From Flavobacterium sp. AG291 (lineage in GTDB: Bacteria; Bacteroidota; Bacteroidia; Flavobacteriales; Flavobacteriaceae), in the NCBI RefSeq assembly GCF_003350375.1, contig NZ_QQAR01000007.1:62001-126000 (forward strand): a DNA stretch of 64,000 bases, given 5' to 3'. Shown in pieces: positions 1 to 8,496 of this stretch (the stretch's first letter is position 1; each line of letters starts with the position of its first letter). The translations under genes and the position numbers were made by a program. The notes under the pieces were generated by a model. That model saw only the letters and a program-made list of their open reading frames with translations, had not been told where the DNA came from and made no database searches.

Positions 1-7
1 TGAGAAA

Positions 8-955
8 TTATTTATTTAGGAATGCTAGAACATTTTTTTCAATTCTTTCATTGATATTAGAAATATCAGCTTTAGCAAACTTCTCTCCTATGATATTTTC
101 GTACAATTCGATGTATCTTTCAGATACTGTCTCGATGTATTCATCGGTCATTTCAGGAATTTGTTGTCCTTCTTTACCCTGAAAACCGTTAGCGATAAGC
201 CACTGGCGAACAAATTCTTTAGAAAGCTGTTTCTGCTCTTCATTATTGTTCTGACGCTGTTGGTAACCTTCAGCATAGAAATAACGGGAAGAATCCGGTG
301 TATGGATCTCGTCAATAAGAACTATCTTGCCGTCTTTAGTCTTACCGAATTCATATTTGGTATCAACAAGGATAAGCCCTCTTGAAGCAGCAATCTCAGT
401 ACCTCTTTGGAAAAGAGCACGTGTATATTTCTCAAGTACTAAATAATCTTCTTCAGAAACAATACCGTTAGCTAAAATATCTTCGCGAGAGATATCCATA
501 TCATGCTCACCATTATCAGCCTTGGTTGTAGGCGTGATTATCGGAGAAGGAAATTTATCATTCTCTTTCAGTCCTTCAACAAGTTCCACACCACACAATA
601 CCCTTTTACCAGCTTTATACTCGCGGGCAGCGTGACCTGAAAGGTATCCACGGATAACCATCTCTACTTTAAATGGCTCACAAAGGTGACCTACGGCAAC
701 ATTCGGATCCGGAGTATCGATAAGCCAGTTAGGCACTACATCTTCGGTAAGGCGCATAAATTTAGTAGCGATCTGGTTCAGTATCTGCCCTTTGTAAGGA
801 ATACCTTTTGGCATAACTACGTCAAAAGCCGAAAGCCTGTCGGTAGCTACCATTACCAATAGCTCATCGTTAATATTGTATACTTCTCTTACTTTACCGC
901 GGTAAACCGATTTTTGCCCCGGAAAATTGAAATCAGTGCTTGTGATGGTATTCAT
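8..955 (-). CDS. purC: Phosphoribosylaminoimidazole-succinocarboxamide synthase (SAICAR synthetase)
   Basis: This cytosolic enzyme of de novo purine synthesis joins aspartate to CAIR with ATP to form SAICAR. The 315-residue protein has the family's N-terminal ATP-binding signature (YRGKVREVY near residue 18), the central [14 protein letters not shown] segment ([13 protein letters not shown]), the [11 protein letters not shown] motif, and the DTKYEFG plus [12 protein letters not shown] motifs. The length fits the longer SAICAR synthetase form common in Bacteroidetes. It starts at an ATG, with a TATTTTTG element about 35 bp upstream. The gene is alone on its strand here apart from the small membrane gene behind it. 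I see nothing unusual, and identification is firm from motif order. Confidence 0.97.
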   Translation of the reverse strand: MNTITSTDFNFPGQKSVYRGKVREVYNINDELLVMVATDRLSAFDVVMPKGIPYKGQILNQIATKFMRLTEDVVPNWLIDTPDPNVAVGHLCEPFKVEMVIRGYLSGHAAREYKAGKRVLCGVELVEGLKENDKFPSPIITPTTKADNGEHDMDISREDILANGIVSEEDYLVLEKYTRALFQRGTEIAASRGLILVDTKYEFGKTKDGKIVLIDEIHTPDSSRYFYAEGYQQRQNNNEEQKQLSKEFVRQWLIANGFQGKEGQQIPEMTDEYIETVSERYIELYENIIGEKFAKADISNINERIEKNVLAFLNK

Positions 956-989
956 TGAAACTGTTATAAGTTATTGTTTTTTGAAGATG

Positions 990-997
990 CAAAAATA
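990..997 (-). promoter_or_regulatory. purC: Putative -7 element of the purC promoter
   Basis: Read on the minus strand the sequence is TATTTTTG, an exact match to the Bacteroidetes -7 consensus TAnnTTTG, about 35 bp before the purC ATG. I did not find a TTG -33 element at the usual spacing, so this is a weak call. Confidence 0.35.
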
Positions 998-1003
998 AGA
1001 AAG

Positions 1004-1426
1004 TTAATGTTCTAATCTTTTGTTTTTATCAGACATTTTACAGGCAATTGCAAAACCTACATTTATGAAGAATAAAATCAGCGACAAAATTGAAATTATC
1101 AAACCGGTTGTACAAAAGCCAAAATAAATACTTACAAGCAAAAAAACAAGTGAAAGCATTTGAATAATAGTTATCCAACTATTGATTCTGGCCTTAAACA
1201 ATACTAAAAAACCATATCCCACAACACTTGTAATAACCGAAAAACCAAACACAACCGGCATAAAATTGCTTAAATCCCATGCCCATCCAATTGTTTTATT
1301 AATACCATATGTACCAACAACTGTATCTTCAAATAATAATTCCCGAACAATCAGATAAATTATAGGAGACAATAACAGAATAGCTAAAATTAAAAAAGGA
1401 TGCTTTGGCTTTGAAAAATTTATCAT
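1004..1426 (-). CDS. Hypothetical four-helix membrane protein
   Basis: This 140-residue protein has no family I recognise. It has about four hydrophobic stretches, near residues 10-33, 55-77, 83-103 and 106-128, separated by short charged loops. It ends with a basic, lysine/arginine-rich tail. There is no signal-peptide cleavage site or lipobox, so it is most likely an integral inner-membrane protein. It lies between phoH and purC on the same strand, but a strong hairpin in front of it makes co-transcription with phoH uncertain. The function is unknown. Confidence 0.6.
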   Translation of the reverse strand: MINFSKPKHPFLILAILLLSPIIYLIVRELLFEDTVVGTYGINKTIGWAWDLSNFMPVVFGFSVITSVVGYGFLVLFKARINSWITIIQMLSLVFLLVSIYFGFCTTGLIISILSLILFFINVGFAIACKMSDKNKRLEH

Positions 1427-1431
1427 AATAA

Positions 1432-1470
1432 AAGTAAACCTGCAGAAATATAAATTTCTGCAGGTTTTTA
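1432..1470 (-). terminator. Hairpin downstream of phoH
   Basis: CCTGCAGAAAT and ATTTCTGCAGG form a near-perfect stem with a short AT loop, flanked by A and T runs on both sides. It sits 20 bp past the phoH stop and just before the small membrane gene. It probably ends phoH transcription and could act in both directions. Confidence 0.6.
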
Positions 1471-1488
1471 TAAGTATATTTTAAAATT

Positions 1489-2436
1489 TTAATTACTATG
1501 CTCAATCGACTTGTACGCCTCAATAACTTTCTTAACAAGGCGGTGACGTACCACATCTTTATCATCAAGGTAAATGATACCGATACCATCTACGTCTTTA
1601 AGAATAAGCAATGCTTCTTTCAGTCCACTGGTCGTACTACGCGGTAAATCGATCTGTCCCGGGTCACCCGTTATCATAAATTTGGCGTTTTTACCCATAC
1701 GGGTAAGGAACATCTTCATCTGCGAGTGCGTAGTATTTTGTGCCTCATCAAGAATTACATAGGCATTATCAAGCGTACGTCCCCTCATAAAAGCAAGTGG
1801 TGCAATCTGGATTATCCCCTTCAGTATATAATCCTCTAATGACTGCGGCGGAAGCATATCACGTAGTGCATCATATAACGGCTGCATATACGGATCCAGC
1901 TTCTCTTTCATGTCTCCCGGAAGGAAACCAAGGTTCTCCCCTGCTTCTACTGCCGGACGGGTTAATATGATTCTTTTAACCTGTTTCTCCTTTAATGCTT
2001 TTACGGCAAGGGCAACACCTGTATACGTTTTACCTGTACCCGCAGGACCTATTGCAAATACCATGTCATTTTTAGCCATAGTATCAACCAGCAACTGTTG
2101 GTTTGGCGTAAGAGCTTTAATCAGCTTGCCACCTACTCCGTGTACCAGTATTTTATCGCTCGGATCCATCTGCTCAACCTGTGAGTCGCTTTGAATTACC
2201 CTTTCTATGACATTGTCATCAATGTTGTTATAGCGTGTAAAGTGCAGCATCAGCCTGTTAAAGCGTTTTTCGAACTCGTCAAGGATTTCTTTTTCACCAA
2301 ATGCTTTTAATGTGGTTCCGCGTGCAACGATTTTTAGCTTAGGATAATATTTTTTTATCGTTTCAAGATGTGAATCCTGAGCACCCCAAAAATCTTTAGG
2401 GGCAATGTCTGTCAGTTCAATTATTCTTTCGTTCAA
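1489..2436 (-). CDS. PhoH family protein (PhoH-like ATPase)
   Basis: This 315-residue protein is a PhoH-type P-loop ATPase, a cytosolic RNA-associated NTPase family whose exact cellular role is still unclear. Walker A is GPAGTGKT at residues 130-137 and Walker B is YVILDEAQN near residue 220. A TGDPGQIDLP segment and a conserved C-terminal DVVRHRLV segment follow, as in the family. The only in-frame start matching the conserved N-terminus (NERIIELTD) is a TTG at 2434-2436. A stop codon lies five codons upstream with no ATG between, so the gene uses a UUG start. It diverges from the SAM hydroxide adenosyltransferase gene across a roughly 100-bp promoter region. Confidence 0.93.
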   Translation of the reverse strand: MNERIIELTDIAPKDFWGAQDSHLETIKKYYPKLKIVARGTTLKAFGEKEILDEFEKRFNRLMLHFTRYNNIDDNVIERVIQSDSQVEQMDPSDKILVHGVGGKLIKALTPNQQLLVDTMAKNDMVFAIGPAGTGKTYTGVALAVKALKEKQVKRIILTRPAVEAGENLGFLPGDMKEKLDPYMQPLYDALRDMLPPQSLEDYILKGIIQIAPLAFMRGRTLDNAYVILDEAQNTTHSQMKMFLTRMGKNAKFMITGDPGQIDLPRSTTSGLKEALLILKDVDGIGIIYLDDKDVVRHRLVKKVIEAYKSIEHSN

Positions 2437-2477
2437 AAGCAGTTGATTTTAATTAGAGAAATGAGCATTATAATTAT

Positions 2478-2485
2478 TAGCTTTG
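2478..2485 (+). promoter_or_regulatory. Putative -7 element for the SAM hydroxide adenosyltransferase gene
   Basis: TAGCTTTG matches TAnnTTTG exactly and lies 55 bp before the ATG at 2541. A TTG at normal spacing is not visible, so this rests on one half-site only. It lies 4 bp from the oppositely oriented phoH -7 element. Confidence 0.35.
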
Positions 2486-2489
2486 CAAT

Positions 2490-2523
2490 CAAATTTAGTG
2501 AAATTAAACATCGTTTTCAGCAA
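2490..2523 (-). promoter_or_regulatory. Putative phoH promoter
   Basis: On the minus strand TTG (2521-2523) is followed after 23 bp by TAAATTTG (2490-2497), fitting the Bacteroidetes TTG-N17-23-TAnnTTTG promoter. The transcript would have a leader of about 45 nt before the UUG start. Confidence 0.5.
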
Positions 2524-2540
2524 AAGTTTTACACAATTTT

Positions 2541-3368
2541 ATGTCAATAATTACCCTTACAACCGATTTTGGCCTCAAGGACCATTTTGTGGGCGCTTTG
2601 AAGGGAAAAATTATTTCCGGTTATCAGGAGGCTCAGATTATTGACATATCCCACGACATCGATTTGTTTAATGTTTCTGAGGCAAGCTATATTGTTGGCG
2701 CAGCATACAATAGCTTTCCAAAAGGCACTGTACACCTTATTGGCGTAGATGCCGAACTTACCAAAGACAACAGGCATCTTGCCATGCAATGGAACGATCA
2801 CTATTTTATTTGTGCCGATAATGGCATCCTTAGCATGCTTACGCAAAAGATCATTCCTCAAAAAATAGTTGAGATAAACATACACGACCGCCTACCTGAA
2901 GGTTCCACCGAAATGGATGCGTTTGTCGCTGTTGCCTGCCATATTGCCAAAGGCGGACAGTTAAATGTTATAGGGCGCGAAATAACCGAAATAAAAGAAA
3001 TGAGCGAACTGCAGCCTATTGTAGCTGCCGACCAAAACTCTATAAAAGGATACATCGCTTATATAGATCACTTTGGTAACTGTGTAACCAATGTAACTGA
3101 AAAGCTTGTACGCGATACCGCTAAAGGAAGAGAGTTTGAAATTAAATTCAGTACTAAAACCATAAAGTCGGTACGTAAAAACTACTCCGATTTTACCGTA
3201 CGGGAAAACTTTACTATAAAAGATTATGAGGGTGATAAACTGGCCATATTCAATGAGGCCGGATTCCTGGAAATTGCAATATACCGAAGTAATCCTCTAA
3301 CTGTAGGCTCAGCTGCAACCCTATTGGGGCTAAAGTTCAGAGATGTAATTAATGTAGTCTTCAAGTAA
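2541..3368 (+). CDS. SAM hydroxide adenosyltransferase (DUF62 family)
   Basis: Proteins of this family (SAM hydroxide adenosyltransferase, formerly DUF62) split S-adenosylmethionine with water into adenosine and methionine. They are relatives of fluorinase and chlorinase. The 275-residue protein opens with the family hallmark TTDFGLKDHFVG at residues 6-17. It also has the DISH motif (IIDISHDI), the internal YIDHFGNCVTN segment and a C-terminal domain ending in a small beta-barrel-like region. The start is the first ATG and no signal peptide is present. It heads a same-strand run with the ABM-fold gene, gldF and gldG, though spacing suggests it may have its own transcript. The family call is secure; the cellular purpose is not established. 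Confidence 0.92.
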   Translation: MSIITLTTDFGLKDHFVGALKGKIISGYQEAQIIDISHDIDLFNVSEASYIVGAAYNSFPKGTVHLIGVDAELTKDNRHLAMQWNDHYFICADNGILSMLTQKIIPQKIVEINIHDRLPEGSTEMDAFVAVACHIAKGGQLNVIGREITEIKEMSELQPIVAADQNSIKGYIAYIDHFGNCVTNVTEKLVRDTAKGREFEIKFSTKTIKSVRKNYSDFTVRENFTIKDYEGDKLAIFNEAGFLEIAIYRSNPLTVGSAATLLGLKFRDVINVVFK

Positions 3369-3435
3369 TAATCAGTCGCAGTATTCAGTTTGCAGACCGA
3401 ATAAATTCGAAAATAAAAAAACAATAAAAAACTGT

Positions 3436-3732
3436 ATGTTTGTACGCATAGTAAAAATGGGATTCTACGAAGATAAGGTCCAGGCCTTTCTTGATAATTT
3501 TGAACAGGTTAAGGAACAAATACGAAATTTTCCCGGAAACCGTTTCTTAGAATTATATCAGGACAGGAACGACCCTACCGTGTTTTTCACTTATAGCTAT
3601 TGGGAAGATGAGGCAGATCTTGAGAAATACCGTCAATCAGAATTGTTTATAGAGGTTTGGGCATTTACCAAACAGCTATTTAACCAAAAGCCTGAAGCCT
3701 GGAGTGTAAATAAACTGGTTACTTTAGAATAA
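3436..3732 (+). CDS. Putative quinol monooxygenase (ABM-fold protein)
   Basis: This 98-residue protein looks like a one-domain antibiotic-biosynthesis-monooxygenase (ABM, dimeric alpha/beta ferredoxin-like) protein. It begins with an RIVKMGF strand. It then has a helix with VQAFLDNFEQV, the FPGNRFLELYQDRNDP strand-turn and FFTYSYWEDEADLEKYRQSE, which is the usual W-x-x-x-x-x-L-x-x-x-R-x-S pattern. The C-terminus holds the FTKQLFNQKPEAWSV segment. Members range from heme-degrading enzymes to quinol monooxygenases, and the substrate cannot be told from sequence. It lies 16 bp ahead of gldF and may be co-transcribed with it. Confidence 0.8.
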   Translation: MFVRIVKMGFYEDKVQAFLDNFEQVKEQIRNFPGNRFLELYQDRNDPTVFFTYSYWEDEADLEKYRQSELFIEVWAFTKQLFNQKPEAWSVNKLVTLE

Positions 3733-3748
3733 AAAATAAAAAATATTA

Positions 3749-4474
3749 ATGAAAGCATTGTTATTACGTGAGATCAAGTCCTTTTTCGGTTCGCCGATAG
3801 GTTATTTGGTCATTGCTATTTTCCTGCTGCTCAACGGCCTGTTTTTATGGGTGTTTGAGGGTGATTTTAATATTCTGAACAGTGGCTTTGCCGATTTGAG
3901 CCCATTCTTTACGATATCTCCCTGGATATTAATTTTCCTTATCCCGGCAGTAACCATGCGCAGTTTTTCTGATGAAAAAAAACAGGGAACTATAGAATTA
4001 TTATTTACCAAACCGCTTAGCGTATGGGAAATAGTAAACGGTAAGTTCTTCGGTGCTCTTATATTAATTGTTTTAGCCATACTGCCAACAATCATTTATG
4101 TAATGGTAATCTCGTATTTTGGAAATCCTGAAGGAAATATAGATATGGGGAGTACGCTAGGTTCTTATTTTGGTTTATTATTCCTGATTGCAGGATATAC
4201 AGCTATAGGAGTATTTACCTCTACCCTTTCCGACAATCAGATAGTAGCATTCATCATATCTGTTTTTGTGTGCTTTCTATTCTATTTCGGATTTGAAGGC
4301 GTTGCAAACTACATAGGCAACCTTAAAGGCTTTGTTTCGTCTCTTGGAATGGATTATCATTTTAAAAGCATGAGCCGTGGCGTAATAGATACCAGAGATG
4401 TAATCTACTTCATTAGTATTACGGTATTATTCCTGTCGTTAACTGTTTACAAACTTAAAGCGCTTAAAGGATAA
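3749..4474 (+). CDS. gldF: Gliding-motility ABC transporter permease GldF
   Basis: GldF is the membrane subunit of the GldA/GldF/GldG ABC transporter, which is linked to gliding in flavobacteria. The 241-residue protein has about six transmembrane helices, near residues 19-38, 55-72, 98-122, 138-160, 166-186 and 220-236. It carries the ABC-2-type signature PAVTMRSFSDEKKQGTIELL after helix 2. It shares its last base with the ATG of gldG, so translation is probably coupled. No gldA ATPase gene is in the window; in flavobacteria it is usually encoded elsewhere. The adjacent gldG makes the assignment firm. Confidence 0.95.
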   Translation: MKALLLREIKSFFGSPIGYLVIAIFLLLNGLFLWVFEGDFNILNSGFADLSPFFTISPWILIFLIPAVTMRSFSDEKKQGTIELLFTKPLSVWEIVNGKFFGALILIVLAILPTIIYVMVISYFGNPEGNIDMGSTLGSYFGLLFLIAGYTAIGVFTSTLSDNQIVAFIISVFVCFLFYFGFEGVANYIGNLKGFVSSLGMDYHFKSMSRGVIDTRDVIYFISITVLFLSLTVYKLKALKG

Positions 4475-6183
4475 TGGAAACAGTTAATCAGACACCACAG
4501 CCAACAGTAAAACAGAAGAACCTGAAGCAGCTTTTTACAATTATAATTGTCTTGCTTGCAGTTAATTTTGGCGGATACTATTTGTACAAACGTTTTGACC
4601 TTACACAGGATAAACGCTACACTCTTTCTCCTGCAACCCTAAGTGTCATTGAAGAAGTAAAAGACCCTTTATATATTGACGTTTTTCTTGAAGGCCAGTT
4701 TCCCGGTGAATTCAAAAGACTACAGGATGAAACCAAACAATTACTGGAAGAATTTCACGCGCGTAACAGCAATATAGTATTCAACTTCACTAATCCGCTT
4801 AAGGATGAAGACGGCCGCGATCAGGCAGTACAGGAGCTTTACAAAATGGGTATGACACCTGTAAGCGTCACGGTAGATGATAAAGGTAAGCAATCGCAGG
4901 AGTTGGTATTCCCTTGGGCAATGGCGAATTACGGAAAGAAAACCGTAAAGTTTCCGCTGCTTAAAAATATGCTTTTAGCCTCGACAGCTGAAAAAGTTGT
5001 GAGTTCAGTTCAGCATCTTGAATATGCCGTAACCGATGCTATCAACAAAGTAATTAAAGAAAAGGAAAAGAAAGTTGCCATAATAAAAGGTAATGGCGAA
5101 ATGAATGACAGGCAGATAGGTGATTTTATCAGGAATATAAGAGAAAGTTACTATATCGCACCTTTTACGCTTGATTCTGTTGCTAAAAACCCTGAAGCCA
5201 CATTAAGACAACTTAAAGGTTATGACCTTGCCGTTATCGCAAAACCAACTGAAGCTTTTTCGGAACAGGAAAAACAGGTGCTTGATCAATATATCGTTGA
5301 AGGGGGCAAAACCCTTTGGATGGTTGATGCCGTTCAGATAGAAATGGACAGCCTTTATAACGACACGGGAGTAACTCTTGCCTTTCCACGTGATTTGAAC
5401 CTAAACGATATGTTCTTCAAATATGGTATCAGGCTTAATCCCGATCTGGTTAAAGATGAGATAGCTACACGTATCAAACTGGCTACAGGTGCTCAGGGAA
5501 GTGAAACACAGTTTCAGGAATATCCTTGGCGTTTCTCTCCATTTATCTATCCAGATTCGAAAAATCCTATCGTAAAGAACATGGACGGTATCCGATTTGA
5601 GTTCGCTAACAGTATTGACACCCTTAAGAATGGTATTGACAAAACGGTACTTTTAAGATCATCTCAATATTCAAGAAAGATAGGTACTCCTACAGAGATA
5701 AAGCTTTCCATGGTTGAAGAAGAGACAAGCCCTAAAGATTATGCAGGCAAAGGCTTCATTCCTGTGGCAGTATTACTTGAAGGTAAATTCCATTCAGCAT
5801 TTGAGAACCGTGTACTTCCGTTTAAAGATGCTGCATTTAAAAAAGTAGACAAGGCAGGTAAAATGATTGTAATTTCTGATGGAGACATTGCAAAAAACCA
5901 ACTGGATAAAAATTTCGAACCTTTAGAACTTGGTTACGATAAATGGACCGGAGTGCTTTATGACAATAAAGGTTTCCTTATGAACTGCGTAAATTACCTG
6001 CTCGATGACAAAGGACTTATTAACATCCGAAGCAAAGATGTAAACCTTCCGTTACTGGACACACAGAAAGTTCATGAAAACTATACTGCCGCGCAGTTTA
6101 TAACTGTCGGATTACCAATAGTGATTTTAGCAGTATTCGGATTCCTGTTTACTTACCTTAGGAAAAAGAAATATGCAAAGTAG
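4474..6183 (+). CDS. gldG: Gliding-motility auxiliary protein GldG
   Basis: GldG is the large membrane-anchored partner of GldF. The 569-residue protein has an N-terminal transmembrane helix (about residues 21-39), then a long periplasmic part, then a C-terminal transmembrane helix (about 541-562) followed by a basic RKKKYAK tail. The first periplasmic part contains the RYTLSPATLSVIEEVKDPLYIDVFL segment typical of GldG. The middle has a ThuA/GATase1-like region (VAIIKGNGEMNDRQIGDF and IVEGGKTLWMVD). Its ATG overlaps the gldF stop by one base. The length and position match GldG of Flavobacterium. Confidence 0.95.
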   Translation: METVNQTPQPTVKQKNLKQLFTIIIVLLAVNFGGYYLYKRFDLTQDKRYTLSPATLSVIEEVKDPLYIDVFLEGQFPGEFKRLQDETKQLLEEFHARNSNIVFNFTNPLKDEDGRDQAVQELYKMGMTPVSVTVDDKGKQSQELVFPWAMANYGKKTVKFPLLKNMLLASTAEKVVSSVQHLEYAVTDAINKVIKEKEKKVAIIKGNGEMNDRQIGDFIRNIRESYYIAPFTLDSVAKNPEATLRQLKGYDLAVIAKPTEAFSEQEKQVLDQYIVEGGKTLWMVDAVQIEMDSLYNDTGVTLAFPRDLNLNDMFFKYGIRLNPDLVKDEIATRIKLATGAQGSETQFQEYPWRFSPFIYPDSKNPIVKNMDGIRFEFANSIDTLKNGIDKTVLLRSSQYSRKIGTPTEIKLSMVEEETSPKDYAGKGFIPVAVLLEGKFHSAFENRVLPFKDAAFKKVDKAGKMIVISDGDIAKNQLDKNFEPLELGYDKWTGVLYDNKGFLMNCVNYLLDDKGLINIRSKDVNLPLLDTQKVHENYTAAQFITVGLPIVILAVFGFLFTYLRKKKYAK

Positions 6184-6198
6184 TGTTAATAAAAAATA

Positions 6199-6230
6199 TT
6201 GCACTATTTAATTTGATTACGATATATTTG
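6199..6230 (+). promoter_or_regulatory. dnaN: Putative dnaN promoter
   Basis: TTG at 6199-6201, 21 bp of spacer, then TATATTTG at 6223-6230: an exact Bacteroidetes-type promoter about 48 bp before the dnaN ATG. Confidence 0.6.
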
Positions 6231-6277
6231 TGAAATGTAAAATCAGCCGATTTTATAACTAAATAAACAAAAAAGAG

Positions 6278-7396
6278 ATGAAATTTATAGTATCCAGTTC
6301 ATATTTGCTAAAACAATTGCAGGTTTTAGGAAGTGTAATCAACAGCAACAACACGTTGCCAATACTTGATAACTTCCTTTTTGAATTAGACAGTACTGAA
6401 TTAAAAGTATCTGCTTCCGATTTGGAAACTACAATGTCTGCTACTTTAGAAATAGATTCAGACAGCAAAGGAAGTGTAGCCGTACCGGCAAAACTTTTAC
6501 TGGAAACTTTAAAAACGTTCCCGGAGCAGCCACTTACTTTTACAGTAGAGGATAACAATACTATCGAAATTAGCTCTAATTCGGGTAAGTATGCTCTTGC
6601 TTATGCTGCCGGTGAAGAATTTCCTAAAGCGGTAACACTGGAAGATCCATCTTCTACCCTTGTGCCTGCAGAAGTACTGGCTACTGCCGTAAGCAAAACT
6701 ATTTTTGCTGCCGGTAACGACGACCTAAGACCTGTTATGTCAGGTGTATTTTTCCAGTTTTCTCCGGAAGGGTTGATATTTGTCGCTACTGATGCACACA
6801 AACTTGTAAAATACTCAAGAACCGACGTAAAAGCTTCTCAGGTTGCAGATTTTATCATGCCTAAAAAGCCGCTTACTATACTTAAAGGTATCCTTGGATC
6901 ATCTGATGCTGAAGTAAAGATTGAATACAACGATTCAAATGCTACTTTCTCATTTGACAATTATGTACTTACATGTCGTCTTATTGATGGAAAATATCCC
7001 AACTACGAAGCGGTTATTCCTAAAGAGAACCCTAACAAGCTTCTTATCGACAGAACACAAATATTAAGCTCTGTTCGTCGTGTGGCTATCTTCTCTAACA
7101 AGACTACACACCAGATACGCCTGAAAATTGCTGGTACTGAATTAAATATTTCTGCCGAGGATATCGATTACTCAAACAAAGCTGAAGAGCGTTTGACTTG
7201 TGATTATCAGGGAGATGATATGCAGATAGGCTTCAACTCACGTTTCCTTACGGAAATGCTTACCAACCTTCAGAGTGATGAGATCATGCTGGAGATGTCA
7301 TTACCTAACCGTGCGGGTATCCTTACTCCGGTAGATGGTCTTGACGAAGGCGAAACTGTTACCATGCTGGTTATGCCGGTAATGCTTAACAACTAA
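6278..7396 (+). CDS. dnaN: DNA polymerase III beta subunit (sliding clamp)
   Basis: The beta clamp encircles DNA as a dimer and tethers the replicative polymerase. The 372-residue length and three repeated clamp folds fit the family. Recognisable segments include LPILDNFLFEL in domain 1, DLRPVMSGVFFQF in domain 2, the KYPNYEAVIP motif, and the C-terminal partner-binding end LVMPVML near residues 364-370. The gene follows gldG with its own promoter and is closed by a hairpin terminator. It sits apart from dnaA here, which is common in Bacteroidetes. Confidence 0.97.
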   Translation: MKFIVSSSYLLKQLQVLGSVINSNNTLPILDNFLFELDSTELKVSASDLETTMSATLEIDSDSKGSVAVPAKLLLETLKTFPEQPLTFTVEDNNTIEISSNSGKYALAYAAGEEFPKAVTLEDPSSTLVPAEVLATAVSKTIFAAGNDDLRPVMSGVFFQFSPEGLIFVATDAHKLVKYSRTDVKASQVADFIMPKKPLTILKGILGSSDAEVKIEYNDSNATFSFDNYVLTCRLIDGKYPNYEAVIPKENPNKLLIDRTQILSSVRRVAIFSNKTTHQIRLKIAGTELNISAEDIDYSNKAEERLTCDYQGDDMQIGFNSRFLTEMLTNLQSDEIMLEMSLPNRAGILTPVDGLDEGETVTMLVMPVMLNN

Positions 7397-7426
7397 ATAA
7401 GCTATTTAACCAATCCTTTTTTATAT

Positions 7427-7459
7427 GAAAGCCGTAACATTAATTTGTTACGGCTTTTT
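7427..7459 (+). terminator. Terminator of dnaN
   Basis: AAGCCGTAACA and TGTTACGGCTT pair around a short loop and are followed by TTTTTC, a clear rho-independent terminator 35 bp after the dnaN stop. Confidence 0.85.
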
Positions 7460-7494
7460 CTTGATATAATAAATTTAAAGTCTCAAATTATGAT

Positions 7495-8379
7495 TTAAAA
7501 CCCCTTGTACTTATGATATGACTCGATAGCATGTCCACCAACAAAGCTTAGGAGATCCTCATTGAATTTATTTTTGTGAGTGTAAAAAAGACCATGCGGT
7601 GCATCATCATATACTACATACTCTGCATGAGGAACAATTTTAACCGTTTCTTCTGCTGATATTTCTATTGGTACCGTTTCGTCTTCCCTTCCGTGAATTA
7701 CAAGTAATGGAGTTTTAATCTTAGTCAAATCATTTCTGAAGTCAGTTGTAGACCATGCATCCATTGATTTTACAGTAGCATATAGCGCAGCATTAAGGCA
7801 GCGTGTAAGATTGTGCTGCAGAAATTCTTCACTAACCGGATGATTAAAGGTATGATAACCATAGAATGTTTTTCCAAAAGCGGATAAGAATTTTGCCCTG
7901 TCTTCTTCAATATCTTTTTTCATAGAGTCAAATTGTTCCTTTGGAATTCCCCTTGGATTATCGGCAGTTTTAAGTAAAAAAGGAGTAACAGCTCCTACTA
8001 ATGCTGCGCGCACTACCCTCCCATCATTATTATAATTGGCAAGATAACGGGCAACTTCTCCTCCTCCCATTGAAAAACCTACTAGCGTAACATCATTAAG
8101 ATCTAATGTATCTATAACAGCTCTTAGGTCAGATGCAAAAGTATCGTAATCATATCCATCCCATGGTCTGGACGATCTGCCAAAACCTCTCCTGTCATAA
8201 GCTATAACTCTAACATCATATCGTGGGAGTTCATTTAACTGATATTCCCACATCTCATGGTTTAGAGGCCAGCCATGAATCAATATAATTGGCTTACCCC
8301 TACCAACATCTTTATAGAATAACTCCACTTCTTCAGAGTTACCCGATAAGCTAACTGAGTTTGTTTTTATAAATGGCAT
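7495..8379 (-). CDS. Alpha/beta hydrolase (non-heme chloroperoxidase-like)
   Basis: This 294-residue cytosolic alpha/beta hydrolase has the oxyanion segment LIHGWPLNHEMWE, the conserved YDRRGFGRSS, the nucleophile elbow GFSMGG with its serine, the catalytic acid in HGREDETVP, and the catalytic histidine in DAPHGLF. These features are typical of the cofactor-free haloperoxidase/esterase branch, so the natural substrate is an unknown ester or peracid. I chose the ATG at 8379 (MPFIKTNSV) because the open frame upstream to 8424 adds 15 unconserved-looking residues. The gene is alone, convergent with dnaN. Confidence 0.85.
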   Translation of the reverse strand: MPFIKTNSVSLSGNSEEVELFYKDVGRGKPIILIHGWPLNHEMWEYQLNELPRYDVRVIAYDRRGFGRSSRPWDGYDYDTFASDLRAVIDTLDLNDVTLVGFSMGGGEVARYLANYNNDGRVVRAALVGAVTPFLLKTADNPRGIPKEQFDSMKKDIEEDRAKFLSAFGKTFYGYHTFNHPVSEEFLQHNLTRCLNAALYATVKSMDAWSTTDFRNDLTKIKTPLLVIHGREDETVPIEISAEETVKIVPHAEYVVYDDAPHGLFYTHKNKFNEDLLSFVGGHAIESYHKYKGF

Positions 8380-8496
8380 AATACTGTTTTTAGAAGTTAA
8401 TTTCTTATATAAAGTTACAAACAACTAAAAACATTAACACATTAATTAAGAATTCATTAGGTGTTAAAAACTAAGATAAATCACTGTAAAAACATT

